Source: Rhodobacterales bacterium
GTDB taxonomy: Bacteria; Pseudomonadota; Alphaproteobacteria; Rhodobacterales; Rhodobacteraceae
Reading direction: 5' to 3'
DNA: 64,000 nucleotides
NCBI GenBank assembly: GCA_002747035.1
Contig: PDRZ01000020.1
Location: 1-64,000 of the forward strand
Part shown: positions 17,834 to 26,183 of the stretch, one piece after another
Numbering within the stretch: position 1 is the first letter of the stretch
How the letters are laid out: each line of letters begins with the position of its first letter
Position numbers and translations under genes: made by a program
The notes under the pieces: model-generated
What the model was told of the DNA's origin: nothing
Seen by the model: the letters and a program-made list of their open reading frames with translations, nothing else
The model's database searches: none

Positions 17834-18525
17834 TGGCGCTGGATTCCACATATTCCGGGAACCCGCCTGTCTGGGCCAAAGCCGCGATGGAGCTTTTGCC
17901 CCCGGGGCTGGTGCTGGCCTGGGAGGACCCCGCGCTTTCGGACGAAGGTCTTTTTGCGGTGGAAGAGGTGGCCATGCACCGCGCCGTGCCTGCCCGCAGG
18001 GCAGAATTCGCCGCGGGCCGCCGCGCCGCACATCGGTTGCTTGAGCAGGTTATGGGGCGGGCGTCGCCCATTCCCATGGGACCGGATCGCGCGCCGCTCT
18101 GGCCCGGTGGGGTGGTGGGCAGCCTGTCCCATTGCCCCGGTGCCTGTGTTGCCGTCGCGGGCCGTGCCGATGACATTCGCGCGGTTGGGGTCGATATCGA
18201 ACCCTACGCTCCGCTCGATCCGGCGCTGTTCGACATTGTCGCCACCGCGCGTGAACGGGGCTGGCTTGAAACACTTCCCCCAACCCGGCGCGGGCTGGCC
18301 GCAAAATGCCTGTTTTCGGCCAAGGAAGCGGTATTCAAATCCCAGTACGGCATCACCGGAAAAATGTTGGATTTCCATGACCTGGAGTGTGTCCTTGATG
18401 TCCCGGCGCGGCGGGTTGCGGCGCGTTTTGCCCACTCCGTGCCGTTTGGGTTTGACCGGCTTTCTCTGGAAACCCGGATACAGGTTGCGGATGGGTTCAT
18501 TTTTTGCATAAGCTTTGAAGTGTAA
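17833..18525 (+). CDS. 4'-phosphopantetheinyl transferase (EntD/Sfp type)
   Basis: A 230-residue enzyme that transfers phosphopantetheine from CoA to the Ser of carrier domains, here presumably PKS Ser1803 and NRPS Ser1420. The family motifs are present: GSLSHCPG near 96-103, the Mg-binding D121-I-E123 in VGVDIEP, and FSAKEAVFK with K164, E165 and K169. The start is the ATG of a TGATG overlap with the NRPS stop. A longer in-frame extension only reads through NRPS sequence. Its place as the last gene of the biosynthetic run makes it the dedicated activator. Confidence 0.92.
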   Translation: MALDSTYSGNPPVWAKAAMELLPPGLVLAWEDPALSDEGLFAVEEVAMHRAVPARRAEFAAGRRAAHRLLEQVMGRASPIPMGPDRAPLWPGGVVGSLSHCPGACVAVAGRADDIRAVGVDIEPYAPLDPALFDIVATARERGWLETLPPTRRGLAAKCLFSAKEAVFKSQYGITGKMLDFHDLECVLDVPARRVAARFAHSVPFGFDRLSLETRIQVADGFIFCISFEV

Positions 18526-18787
18526 TCAGTTGAATTATTGATATCAATATGTCTTTATAACGAGCTTTTTCCCATCGTTTCGGAAACACTCTGTTTCTGG
18601 AAGAACTGGGAAAAAACTGGCGAGAACAGGGTGAATGCCCTATGTAATGCCTTATGTTATGAAAGAACCGGACGGGGTGGTGTTGCTGGATGCCATTGGC
18701 GGAAAATTCCCGCAGCCTCCCACCGGATCAGTTTCAAGCAAATTCCTGCGGGGGCAAGGAATTTTGCCAAGGTAACGGAGTTTGGAC
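18526..18787 (+). promoter_or_regulatory. AT-rich leader before the Wzz-like gene, with nested hairpin
   Basis: 262 bases, much lower in GC than the neighbours. 9-bp arms TTTTTCCCA (18566-18574) and TGGGAAAAA (18607-18615) enclose smaller GTTTC/GAAAC palindromes. An imperfect tandem repeat of AATGCCxTATGT lies at about 18632-18657. The GGAG at 18777-18780 is the ribosome site of the next gene. It is probably a promoter/leader region with a regulatory or terminator hairpin. No gene is seen. Confidence 0.5.
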
Positions 18788-20098
18788 ATGGGCCAGATTC
18801 AGTCGGTTGGAGATTTCCTTGGCATGGTGCGTCGCCGCATCGTGCTTATCCTGTGCATCGTCGTGCTGGGCACCATGGCGTCCATTTGGTGGACGCTGGG
18901 TCAGCCGCGCGTCTACGAGGCGACAGCGGTGGCCCAGATTGAAACCCCGCAAGTGACCGACACCGGGGCCAGCCCGTCGGGCGGGACCAGTGCGGATCAC
19001 CGGTTGCGCCTTTTGGAACAACAACTGATGGCGCGCGATCACCTGATCACGCTGATCGAGAAATACGATCTGTTCGCCGAAACCGGTCTGTCGCTGAACT
19101 TCAAGGTGGTGGCGCTGCGCGAGGCGGTGCAGATTGTTCAGATCACCGATCCCAACGCGGCCTGGGGGACGGCGCGGGTGCCCACGGGGTTGATGATTTC
19201 CGTGACACAGACCGACGCGGAACTGGCCGCCGCCCTGGCCAACGAATTCCTGGATGCGCTGTTGCGGCTGAACCGCGAACGTCGCTCGGTTGCCGCCTCG
19301 CAGACGTTGGAGTTTTTTCAGGCAGAAGGCGCGCGGGTCGAAGCGGAAATGGCCGCGCTTGAGGCCCGGATCGCCGAGTTCAAGGAACAGAATGCCGATT
19401 ACCTTCCCACCGGGATCGCCGCTCAACGGGATGAACTGGCCGCACTCAAGGTCACGTTGCTTGAACTGAAACAAAGCCTGATCGAGCTGGAAGCCAGCCG
19501 CACCCGCCAGCGGGCGGATGTGATCGAACGGCAAAGTGGTCTTCTGGTTCAACAACAGAAGCTGATCGAAAACCGGATTGCCAATATCGAGGCGGCCATC
19601 GTCAGCGCCCCCGAGGTGGAACGCCAGTTCAATATCCTGGATCGCGATCTTGAACGGCTCAAGGAACAACACGCGGTGATCACCCGTCGTGCAACGGATG
19701 CCGAGATGGGGCAACTGTTGGAAAGCCAGCAGCAATTCGAACGGATTGAAGTGCTTGAAACCGCTCTGGTGCCCGAAAATCCGGTGTCTGGCAGTCGCAG
19801 GAAAAAGGTGGCGCTGGGCGGGTTTCTAAGCGTGATGCTGGGTTTGGTTCTCGCCTTGGTTCTGGATTATATGAACCCGGCCATCCGCACGCGGGCGCAA
19901 TTGGAACGGGCGCTGGATGTCAAAGCGGTGGTGGCCATCCCCCACCTCACGCCACCCCGGACGCAAAAACGCCGCCGGGTGCTATGGCTTGCCGCGCTGG
20001 CCGCTCTTTTCGCCGCGCTGATTGCGATCTGGGGCACTGTCCGCGATCTGGTCGGTGGGCTGATCGGGTCAATCACGGGACGTTTGCACGGGGCATGA
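18788..20098 (+). CDS. Wzz/GumC-type chain-length determinant protein (PCP)
   Basis: A 436-residue polysaccharide co-polymerase. TM1 is at about 18-38 (IVLILCIVVLGTMASIWW). A large periplasmic part with long coiled coils spans about 160-300, and TM2 is near 340-360 (VALGGFLSVMLGLVLALVL), followed by a short cytoplasmic piece. A third hydrophobic segment lies at about 397-420. These proteins set chain length and export of EPS together with a BY-kinase. Here the kinase is encoded separately and convergently at 20119-21540, 20 bases away. ATG 18788 is chosen over TTG 18782 because GGAG is 7 bases upstream of it. Confidence 0.88.
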   Translation: MGQIQSVGDFLGMVRRRIVLILCIVVLGTMASIWWTLGQPRVYEATAVAQIETPQVTDTGASPSGGTSADHRLRLLEQQLMARDHLITLIEKYDLFAETGLSLNFKVVALREAVQIVQITDPNAAWGTARVPTGLMISVTQTDAELAAALANEFLDALLRLNRERRSVAASQTLEFFQAEGARVEAEMAALEARIAEFKEQNADYLPTGIAAQRDELAALKVTLLELKQSLIELEASRTRQRADVIERQSGLLVQQQKLIENRIANIEAAIVSAPEVERQFNILDRDLERLKEQHAVITRRATDAEMGQLLESQQQFERIEVLETALVPENPVSGSRRKKVALGGFLSVMLGLVLALVLDYMNPAIRTRAQLERALDVKAVVAIPHLTPPRTQKRRRVLWLAALAALFAALIAIWGTVRDLVGGLIGSITGRLHGA

Positions 20099-20118
20099 CC
20101 CTTTGGGGTGGGGCGCTC

Positions 20119-21540
20119 TCAGTACCCGTAGTGATACCCCTTGGTCTCTTCACCTTCCGCCTGGTTCAGCACCACGCCCAGCAAAGGCGTGTCTTCTCCC
20201 AGTCGGCGCATGACCTCGCGCACCTCTTCCGCGGTGGTTGCGCCGCCGCCGACCACCATCAGGATCCCGTCAAACTGTGGTCGAAAGGCAATCACGTCGT
20301 CGAAATTCAATGCCGGGGGCAGGTCGTAGAGCACGATATCTGGGGACAGTTCCTCCATCATCCGCTCCAGCGCCTCGCCACAGGCGGGGTCGCTCATCAG
20401 CTCGGCGGCATAGGGTTCGATCCGGTCATTCATGGCCACGGCAAGATTGCCCCCGATGTTCAGATTGTTGCGCCCAACGCGCAGCATGAACTCTTCCACC
20501 GGCGTGATGCCCTGTAGGAAATCCCCCATGCTGCCCGGGTTGCTTGCGCCCAGCACCTTGGCCACTGACGGGTTGCGCATGTCCATATCCAACAGGATCG
20601 TGCGGCTGGCCTCATACCGGCTGAGCGATATGGCAAGGTTCACTGCGGTGAAGGTTTTACCGCAATCACGGGTGGGCGAGGTGATGGCGACCCGCTTCCA
20701 CCCCCGTTCCAAAAGGGTTTGAACCAGCCGCGTGCGCAAAACATCGAACGCACCATGGGCGGGGTCGTGCCGCCCGGCGGTGATGATCAGGTTCTGTTCA
20801 AGATGGTCGGCATCGACCGGCATCGCGCCAAGCTGTTCCCATTTGTCGACAAAATTCCGCGCCGGTGCCGGTGCCGGAGGGGTCGCCAGCGGGGGCAGGC
20901 CGTCCAGAACAGAGAAATCCGGCTCAGGGGTGGGGTCAACGGGCGCGGTTTTCTGCGTGTTTTCGTCGATCTGCTGGGCCATAGGGTCTTCGCGCCCGGC
21001 CTTGCCTGACGGTGCGCCGGGGGCGTCCAGACCGAACAGTATATCCATGTCCCACAGGTCGTCGTCGGAAAACGCCGGGGCTGTCTCCTCGACGGTTTTC
21101 GGGGCCACAGGGGTGGTGGTCTGGTCGCTGCTCTCGTTCCGGGCTTCGGTGTCTTCTGTCGGGATGTCCAGATCAGGCCCGGTTCTTCCGGACTCTTCCG
21201 AAACATCGTCCAGCGGCCAGTCCGCGCCGTCGTCCGCAGTATCGTCGGCCGTGTCGTCCGCCGTGTCGTCCACGGGCGCGATCCCCTCTGGCACAATCAC
21301 ATCGTATTCGTCGGTTGCGCTCCGGTCCTCTTTTCCCGGTGCTGCCGTGTCTGTCGGAGCGTCCGTTTCCCGTGCGATATCGTCCCGTTCGGGCGTCTCC
21401 AGTGTCGAGGAACCGGACTCGGGAGAGGTCTCCACGCGCGGTTCCCCGCCCGGACCGGCGATTTCCGCGATCATGCGGTCCCGCTCTTCGCGGCTTAACC
21501 GTTTGCGGGATTTTCGGGTAAAGGGGCGATCATCGGTCAT
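20119..21540 (-). CDS. BY-kinase-like ATPase (CpsD/CapB/ExoP C-terminal type)
   Basis: A 473-residue cytoplasmic ATPase. Residues 1-230 are highly acidic and probably disordered, with a near-perfect DDTA repeat at about 91-107. The ATPase part has a deviant Walker A SPTRDCGKT at 288-296, Walker A' LLDMDMRNP at 316-324, and VLYDLPP as Walker B. It ends in a short tyrosine cluster (GYHYGY), the usual autophosphorylation site, although only three Tyr are present. It should partner the Wzz-like protein to control polymer length. GGAGG seven bases upstream supports ATG 21540 rather than a longer start. The acidic N-terminal extension is unusual for the family. Confidence 0.85.
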   Translation of the reverse strand: MTDDRPFTRKSRKRLSREERDRMIAEIAGPGGEPRVETSPESGSSTLETPERDDIARETDAPTDTAAPGKEDRSATDEYDVIVPEGIAPVDDTADDTADDTADDGADWPLDDVSEESGRTGPDLDIPTEDTEARNESSDQTTTPVAPKTVEETAPAFSDDDLWDMDILFGLDAPGAPSGKAGREDPMAQQIDENTQKTAPVDPTPEPDFSVLDGLPPLATPPAPAPARNFVDKWEQLGAMPVDADHLEQNLIITAGRHDPAHGAFDVLRTRLVQTLLERGWKRVAITSPTRDCGKTFTAVNLAISLSRYEASRTILLDMDMRNPSVAKVLGASNPGSMGDFLQGITPVEEFMLRVGRNNLNIGGNLAVAMNDRIEPYAAELMSDPACGEALERMMEELSPDIVLYDLPPALNFDDVIAFRPQFDGILMVVGGGATTAEEVREVMRRLGEDTPLLGVVLNQAEGEETKGYHYGY

Positions 21541-21792
21541 GCGCACACCTCCAGCCACCGCCCGCAATCCGGGGCGCTGACCTTGAGCCTCCGCACATCC
21601 CGTGCGGGTAAAACTGCAAATCCGACGCTCACAATCTCAATCCTGTATCTGCTGTGTCTTCCTGACCTGTTTGTCTTGAGACTTCGTTCAGAACCGGGAT
21701 AATACCCTACAGCTTGCCCACAGTATGCAGCAAATTTGGGCCAAATTAAGCCCATCTTCCGAATTTCTGCGCTGCAACATGGGAATTGGCGC

Positions 21793-23883
21793 TTAAAACC
21801 CCATTAATCCGGCGCGGGTGATTGCCTCTTCGATGAACCGTGCCTTGTCGGATTGCGGGGTCCAGCCCAGCACCGCTTTGGGATGGGCGTTGTCAAAGGG
21901 CGAGAAATGCGCGCGGCTTTTCCAGTCGGCCAGCGACGGGCGGGACAGCCCCTTGCGTCGCAACACCTTGGTTTTCAGGAAAAACTTGACGGCATCCGAG
22001 GCGTAGAATGCCATCAACGGGCCGGAAGAGACCTTGATCCGTGCGCCCAACGCGTCGTGGATTGCGTCAAAATATCCGCGCGCTGACAGCATGGGTTCGC
22101 CCACAAGGTTGAAACTCTGTCCCACGGCCTCGTCCACCTCGATCATGCGCACCAGCCCCTCGGCCACGTCGTCGATCAACACGAAAGGCAGGATATTGCG
22201 CCCATGTCCCCAGATCCTGACCGCGCCCGCCCCGTGCCAGCGCCCGATTCCCCAGTGTTGCAATGGGCCACCGGCCCCGACCACGATGCCGGGGCGGGCG
22301 ATAACCAGGGGCAGGCCCGCGGTCCGGTGCATCTCCATCAATTGCCGTTCGCATTCCGCCTTGGAGCGGGCATAGATGTTGCGTGCTTCCAGATCGCCGA
22401 AATCGCTGTTTTCGGTGATGGTCACATTCGGGTCGGACATGTCGTAAGAGGCGATGGTGCCGGTATAAACCAGCCGCTCAACCCCCGCCGTTTGCGCCGC
22501 GCGGGCAATGCGCAGCGCCACGCCCACGTCGTTTTCCAACGCCGCGTCCCATGTTTTGTCCATGGATTTGGCAAGGTTGAAGACGTGTTTGATGCCCTGC
22601 ATCGACTCGACCAATGCCGCTTCGTCATAAAGGCTGACGCCCACCGTTTCGACCTTGTCGGCGATGTCGTCAAACGGGCCGGTTTTGCCGCGCGACAGCA
22701 CGCGCACATGGTGCCCCCGTTCGACCAGTTTGCGGGTCAGCGCGCGACCAATGAACCCGGTGCCGCCGATCACCATGGCGGTGGGGGTCGGGGTGCCTCT
22801 GGGGCGCGGCGGCGGGGTCCAGTCGGGCAGGTGGCTCAGCGTGTTATCAAGGGCTTGCATGACCTTGACCGCGCTGTCGCCCGCAAATCGTGCATCGGCC
22901 GCGCGTCCCTCGATCAGGGCGCTGTAAAACCCGTCACACATGCCCCGAAACGACAGGCCATAGGGGGATTTCTGGTTCAGCGACACCAATTGCCGCCCGG
23001 CATTCACCACGCCTTCGCGCAGGTGGTTCCAGGACTGCGCCAGCTCGGCCCGGAGCGGGTTGATCACAAGGTCCGAGGCGTTGGGCGTGGCGATGGTCAG
23101 CGTGTCATTGGCATAGTCCAGCCGCGCCATGCCGCTTGAGCCGCGCAGCGTGACCGACCGGTCATCGTGGGTTTCCACCAGAGACAGGGTGATATTGACC
23201 TCAACCTCACCGGCGCGGGCCATGATCCGCCATATCTGGGGCCGGGTGCCGCCGCCGGGGATCGCGACCTCTTTGCTGGTCTCCACATGCAGCGTGTCCA
23301 CGGGTCCGAACAGGTCGGTGGCAAAGGCGTAAAGATGCGGTCCAAGTTCCAGCAACAGGTTCCTGGGTTCGCGCATCAACCAGATCCCGTAGGGTCCGGC
23401 GCGCAACGGCCCAAGCGGGAAACACCAATTGATTTCGGCCGTGCTGATACGACCCAGCCGGCCCGCGCTTACCGCCTTTTTCAACCGGGCATAGGCGGGG
23501 ATGCCAAGGAAATTGTGCCCGGCGGCAAAATGGACGCCCCGGGCACGCGCGGCGGCTTCGATTTCGGCGGTTTCCGTGCCCGACATGGCCACCGGTTTTT
23601 CCACCAGTACATGCAGCCCCCCGGCGATACATTGCAGGGCAAGGGGATGGTGCAGGTGGGGCGGGGTGGTGATGTGCACCGCCTGAACCGCGCCGCTGGC
23701 GATCAATTCGTCCACGCTGCTATAGGCCTTTACCCCGTAAGAGGCGGCAAAGCCTTCGGCGGCAGATTTCGACACATCGCACACGGCGACCAGCTTGGCC
23801 CCCCTGGTGGCGCGGATCGCGTCCGCGTGCCAGTCGGCAATATATCCGGCCCCGATGATCGCGGTTTTGATGGTGGCAGCCAT
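21793..23883 (-). CDS. Fusion of Gfo/Idh/MocA oxidoreductase and NAD-dependent epimerase/dehydratase
   Basis: A 696-residue two-enzyme fusion. Residues 1-350 form a Gfo/Idh/MocA dehydrogenase, with Rossmann IIGAGYIADWHA at 9-20 and the EKP motif at 95-97. After a proline-rich linker (357-367) comes an extended SDR/epimerase, with GGTGFIG at 373-379 and a YxxxK active site in NIYARSKAE. Both parts normally act on nucleotide sugars (3-/4-keto chemistry), so the pair could perform successive oxidation and reduction or epimerisation of one sugar. It is the fifth gene of a leftward operon (28506 to 21793), 15 bases after a GT2. Substrate unknown. Confidence 0.87.
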   Translation of the reverse strand: MAATIKTAIIGAGYIADWHADAIRATRGAKLVAVCDVSKSAAEGFAASYGVKAYSSVDELIASGAVQAVHITTPPHLHHPLALQCIAGGLHVLVEKPVAMSGTETAEIEAAARARGVHFAAGHNFLGIPAYARLKKAVSAGRLGRISTAEINWCFPLGPLRAGPYGIWLMREPRNLLLELGPHLYAFATDLFGPVDTLHVETSKEVAIPGGGTRPQIWRIMARAGEVEVNITLSLVETHDDRSVTLRGSSGMARLDYANDTLTIATPNASDLVINPLRAELAQSWNHLREGVVNAGRQLVSLNQKSPYGLSFRGMCDGFYSALIEGRAADARFAGDSAVKVMQALDNTLSHLPDWTPPPRPRGTPTPTAMVIGGTGFIGRALTRKLVERGHHVRVLSRGKTGPFDDIADKVETVGVSLYDEAALVESMQGIKHVFNLAKSMDKTWDAALENDVGVALRIARAAQTAGVERLVYTGTIASYDMSDPNVTITENSDFGDLEARNIYARSKAECERQLMEMHRTAGLPLVIARPGIVVGAGGPLQHWGIGRWHGAGAVRIWGHGRNILPFVLIDDVAEGLVRMIEVDEAVGQSFNLVGEPMLSARGYFDAIHDALGARIKVSSGPLMAFYASDAVKFFLKTKVLRRKGLSRPSLADWKSRAHFSPFDNAHPKAVLGWTPQSDKARFIEEAITRAGLMGF

Positions 23884-23898
23884 GATCGTATCAACCTC

Positions 23899-24909
23899 TT
23901 ATTTATACTCTATAATTTCCATGTCCCAGCCCCGGCGCTTGCGCTTGTGATAGGTCATCGCGCCGGAAAGGTTGGGGAATTTTGACAGACTCAGCAGAAC
24001 CGAATGATGCAGCGCCGGGCGCAGGGCCATCCCGGCGCGCAGCAGCCCCTGAACCGTGCGGAGATAGGACAGGCCATAGGCCGCCAGCACCAGCGCCAGC
24101 AACGGCCAGAACAGGACCATCCCGATGATCCCGAACAGCGGCAGGATCGCGCCGTAAAGCCACATGCGCCGCCGTTCCCCCCTGAAGTGATCCGGGTGCA
24201 AATCGCCCACCTGGGCAAACCCGTGCCCCGACCGGATGGCGCGTTGCCACCATTGGCCGAAACTGTGCATGTTCGCGTCGTGATGGGTCATGGGGATGGG
24301 CAGGCGATGCACCCGGTGGCCCGATTTTCGGATGCGGATACAGAATTCGTCATCTTCGGCGGCGATGACCCGGGGGTTGAAACCGCCCACCTGTTCAAAC
24401 AGGTCTGTGCGTACCATCATGTCGCCGCCACAGGCATGGATATCGCCCGCCGGGCGGTGCCACTCGAAATCGCACATGGCGTTGTAAACGCTGGCCTCGG
24501 GGTGAAGCTCTGCGCGCCAGCCGGTGACAATGCCCACATCCCCGTTATCGTCCAGAAAGGCGGCAGCATGGGTGATCCACCCCGGCTCCAGCGTGCAATC
24601 GCCATCGACAAACTGGACGTAATCCGGCGCGTCGGGCCGCGCCATCAGCGCCTGAAACCCCGCATTGCGCGCCCGCGCGGCGGTAAAGGGGGTCGTGGTA
24701 TCAAGCTCCACCACCTCGGCCCCTACTTTGCGGGCCTCGGCCACCGACTCGTCGGTGCTGCCGCTGTCCACATAGATCACGACCCGCGCTTCCCCCTTCA
24801 TCGAGGCAAGACAGTTGATCAACCGCTGTCCTTCATTGCGGCCGATCACCACCGCTCCAATTCGGTTTGGGCCAGTCTTGTCGGGATTGGGGCTCTTGTT
24901 GCGGGTCAT
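23899..24909 (-). CDS. Glycosyltransferase family 2, membrane-anchored
   Basis: 336 residues. The GT-A domain has AVVIGRNEGQRL, VYVDSGSTDES and the catalytic-region FVDGDC, then the acceptor-side AAEDDEFCIRIR. Two hydrophobic segments near 255-290 (ILPLFGIIGMVLFWPLLALVLAAY region) tether it to the membrane. Its start overlaps the stop of the GT4 gene by 4 bases (ATGA), so the two are translationally coupled. Likely role: a sugar transfer during repeat-unit assembly. Donor unknown. Confidence 0.86.
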   Translation of the reverse strand: MTRNKSPNPDKTGPNRIGAVVIGRNEGQRLINCLASMKGEARVVIYVDSGSTDESVAEARKVGAEVVELDTTTPFTAARARNAGFQALMARPDAPDYVQFVDGDCTLEPGWITHAAAFLDDNGDVGIVTGWRAELHPEASVYNAMCDFEWHRPAGDIHACGGDMMVRTDLFEQVGGFNPRVIAAEDDEFCIRIRKSGHRVHRLPIPMTHHDANMHSFGQWWQRAIRSGHGFAQVGDLHPDHFRGERRRMWLYGAILPLFGIIGMVLFWPLLALVLAAYGLSYLRTVQGLLRAGMALRPALHHSVLLSLSKFPNLSGAMTYHKRKRRGWDMEIIEYK

Positions 24910-26183
24910 GGGGCGCTATCCTTGAAACCGGCCGGGTTGGACTGGTGTTTGGACGGGCTGTCAGGCAGGCGTTTGGGCGGGGTTTGCCCGGCGGCATAGG
25001 CATGGAACAGCCCGGCCAGCCGTCCGGCTTCGGCGTGGCTGTCAAACGCGTCCACCACCTTTGCGCGCCCGGCCTCGCCCATGCGCGTGGCCCCTTCGGG
25101 ATCGCTCAGAACGTCACAGATCGCCCGGGCCAGCCCCTCTGGATCACCCGGCGCGCAAAGCCGCCCGGACACGCGGTCTTCGACCAGCTCGGGCACCCCG
25201 GCGATACGGGTCGTGACCACGGGCACCCGCGCGGCCATGGCCTCCATCAACACCACCGGCACGCCTTCGGCAAACGAGGGCAGGACCAGCAGGTCGGTCT
25301 CTTTCAGCATCTCGGCCACCTCGGTTTGTGACCGGTAGCCAAGGAAACTGACCCGGTCCCGCAACCCCATTTCAATGGCCCGCTGTTCCAGCCGGGCGCG
25401 GTCCGGCCCGTCGCCGATCAGGGCCAGATGTCCTTCGGGGACCATCGCCATGGCTTCGAACAACACCGGCACGCCTTTGACGGCGGCCAGCCGCCCGACA
25501 AACAGCATCTGTTTGCCCCGCACGCGTTCGGGCGCGTCATAGCGCGCCGGATCCACCCCGCAATGCACGATATGCAGCTTTGGCCAATGGGCGGGGTCGG
25601 AAAAGGCCATGCCCTGTGACCGGCAGAAATCAGAGATACAGGCAACAAAGGCGGCCCGGGCGATTTTTTCATCCAGCCGCCAGTGCAGGGGCTCAAAGAA
25701 GATATCCGGCCCGTGCAGCGTGAACGAATAGGGCACCCCGCTGATTTCGCTGGCCAACATGGCCACGGTACAGGACGATTTGGCGATGTGGTTATGCAGG
25801 TAATCCGCCCCCATCCGCCGCAGATAGGCGGCCAGAACCCCGGCCTCGGCGAAATAGATCAGGTTATAGAACCGCCCCCTGAGGCCCCGGGGTGCCGTTC
25901 GCCAGGCCAGCGCAAGCGCGCGCAGGTAGCGGGCCGGGCTGCGCACCAGGGCACCAAGGTGGTTGGTGATCATCCCGGGGCGTTTCAACCCGTCCAGCAC
26001 GTGAAAGGTGCGCGCCGCCTCCTGCCGCTGTTCTTCGCCGACATGGTGTTCGGGGCCAGTGCGGCGGATCGAGCACGTGGCCACTTCAAGCCCGTGCTCG
26101 CGCAGGGCGGCAACCTCGCGCTGAATAAACGTGTCCGTGGCGCGGGGATATTCCCCGGTCAGATAGGCGATTTTCAACGTCAA
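24906..26183 (-). CDS. Glycosyltransferase family 4 (colanic-acid type)
   Basis: 425 residues. It begins IAYLTGEYPRATDTFIQREV, close to the WcaL/AmsK start pattern YP..TETFI..E. The N-terminal domain has HNHIAKSSC and TLHGPDIFF. The C-terminal donor domain has LFVGRLAAVKG and the E-x7-E region SFAEGVPVVLMEAMA. It overlaps both the epimerase upstream and the GT2 downstream by 4 bases, so it is fully embedded in the operon. It is expected to act on the cytoplasmic side on an undecaprenyl-linked acceptor. Confidence 0.88.
   Translation of the reverse strand: MTLKIAYLTGEYPRATDTFIQREVAALREHGLEVATCSIRRTGPEHHVGEEQRQEAARTFHVLDGLKRPGMITNHLGALVRSPARYLRALALAWRTAPRGLRGRFYNLIYFAEAGVLAAYLRRMGADYLHNHIAKSSCTVAMLASEISGVPYSFTLHGPDIFFEPLHWRLDEKIARAAFVACISDFCRSQGMAFSDPAHWPKLHIVHCGVDPARYDAPERVRGKQMLFVGRLAAVKGVPVLFEAMAMVPEGHLALIGDGPDRARLEQRAIEMGLRDRVSFLGYRSQTEVAEMLKETDLLVLPSFAEGVPVVLMEAMAARVPVVTTRIAGVPELVEDRVSGRLCAPGDPEGLARAICDVLSDPEGATRMGEAGRAKVVDAFDSHAEAGRLAGLFHAYAAGQTPPKRLPDSPSKHQSNPAGFKDSAP

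Noticed and set aside
20950-21580. Plus-strand Ser-rich frame opposite the BY-kinase N-terminus
   Set aside because: It mirrors the acidic repeat region of the kinase; the Ser/Arg-rich translation is a by-product of Asp/Glu/Thr codons on the other strand.
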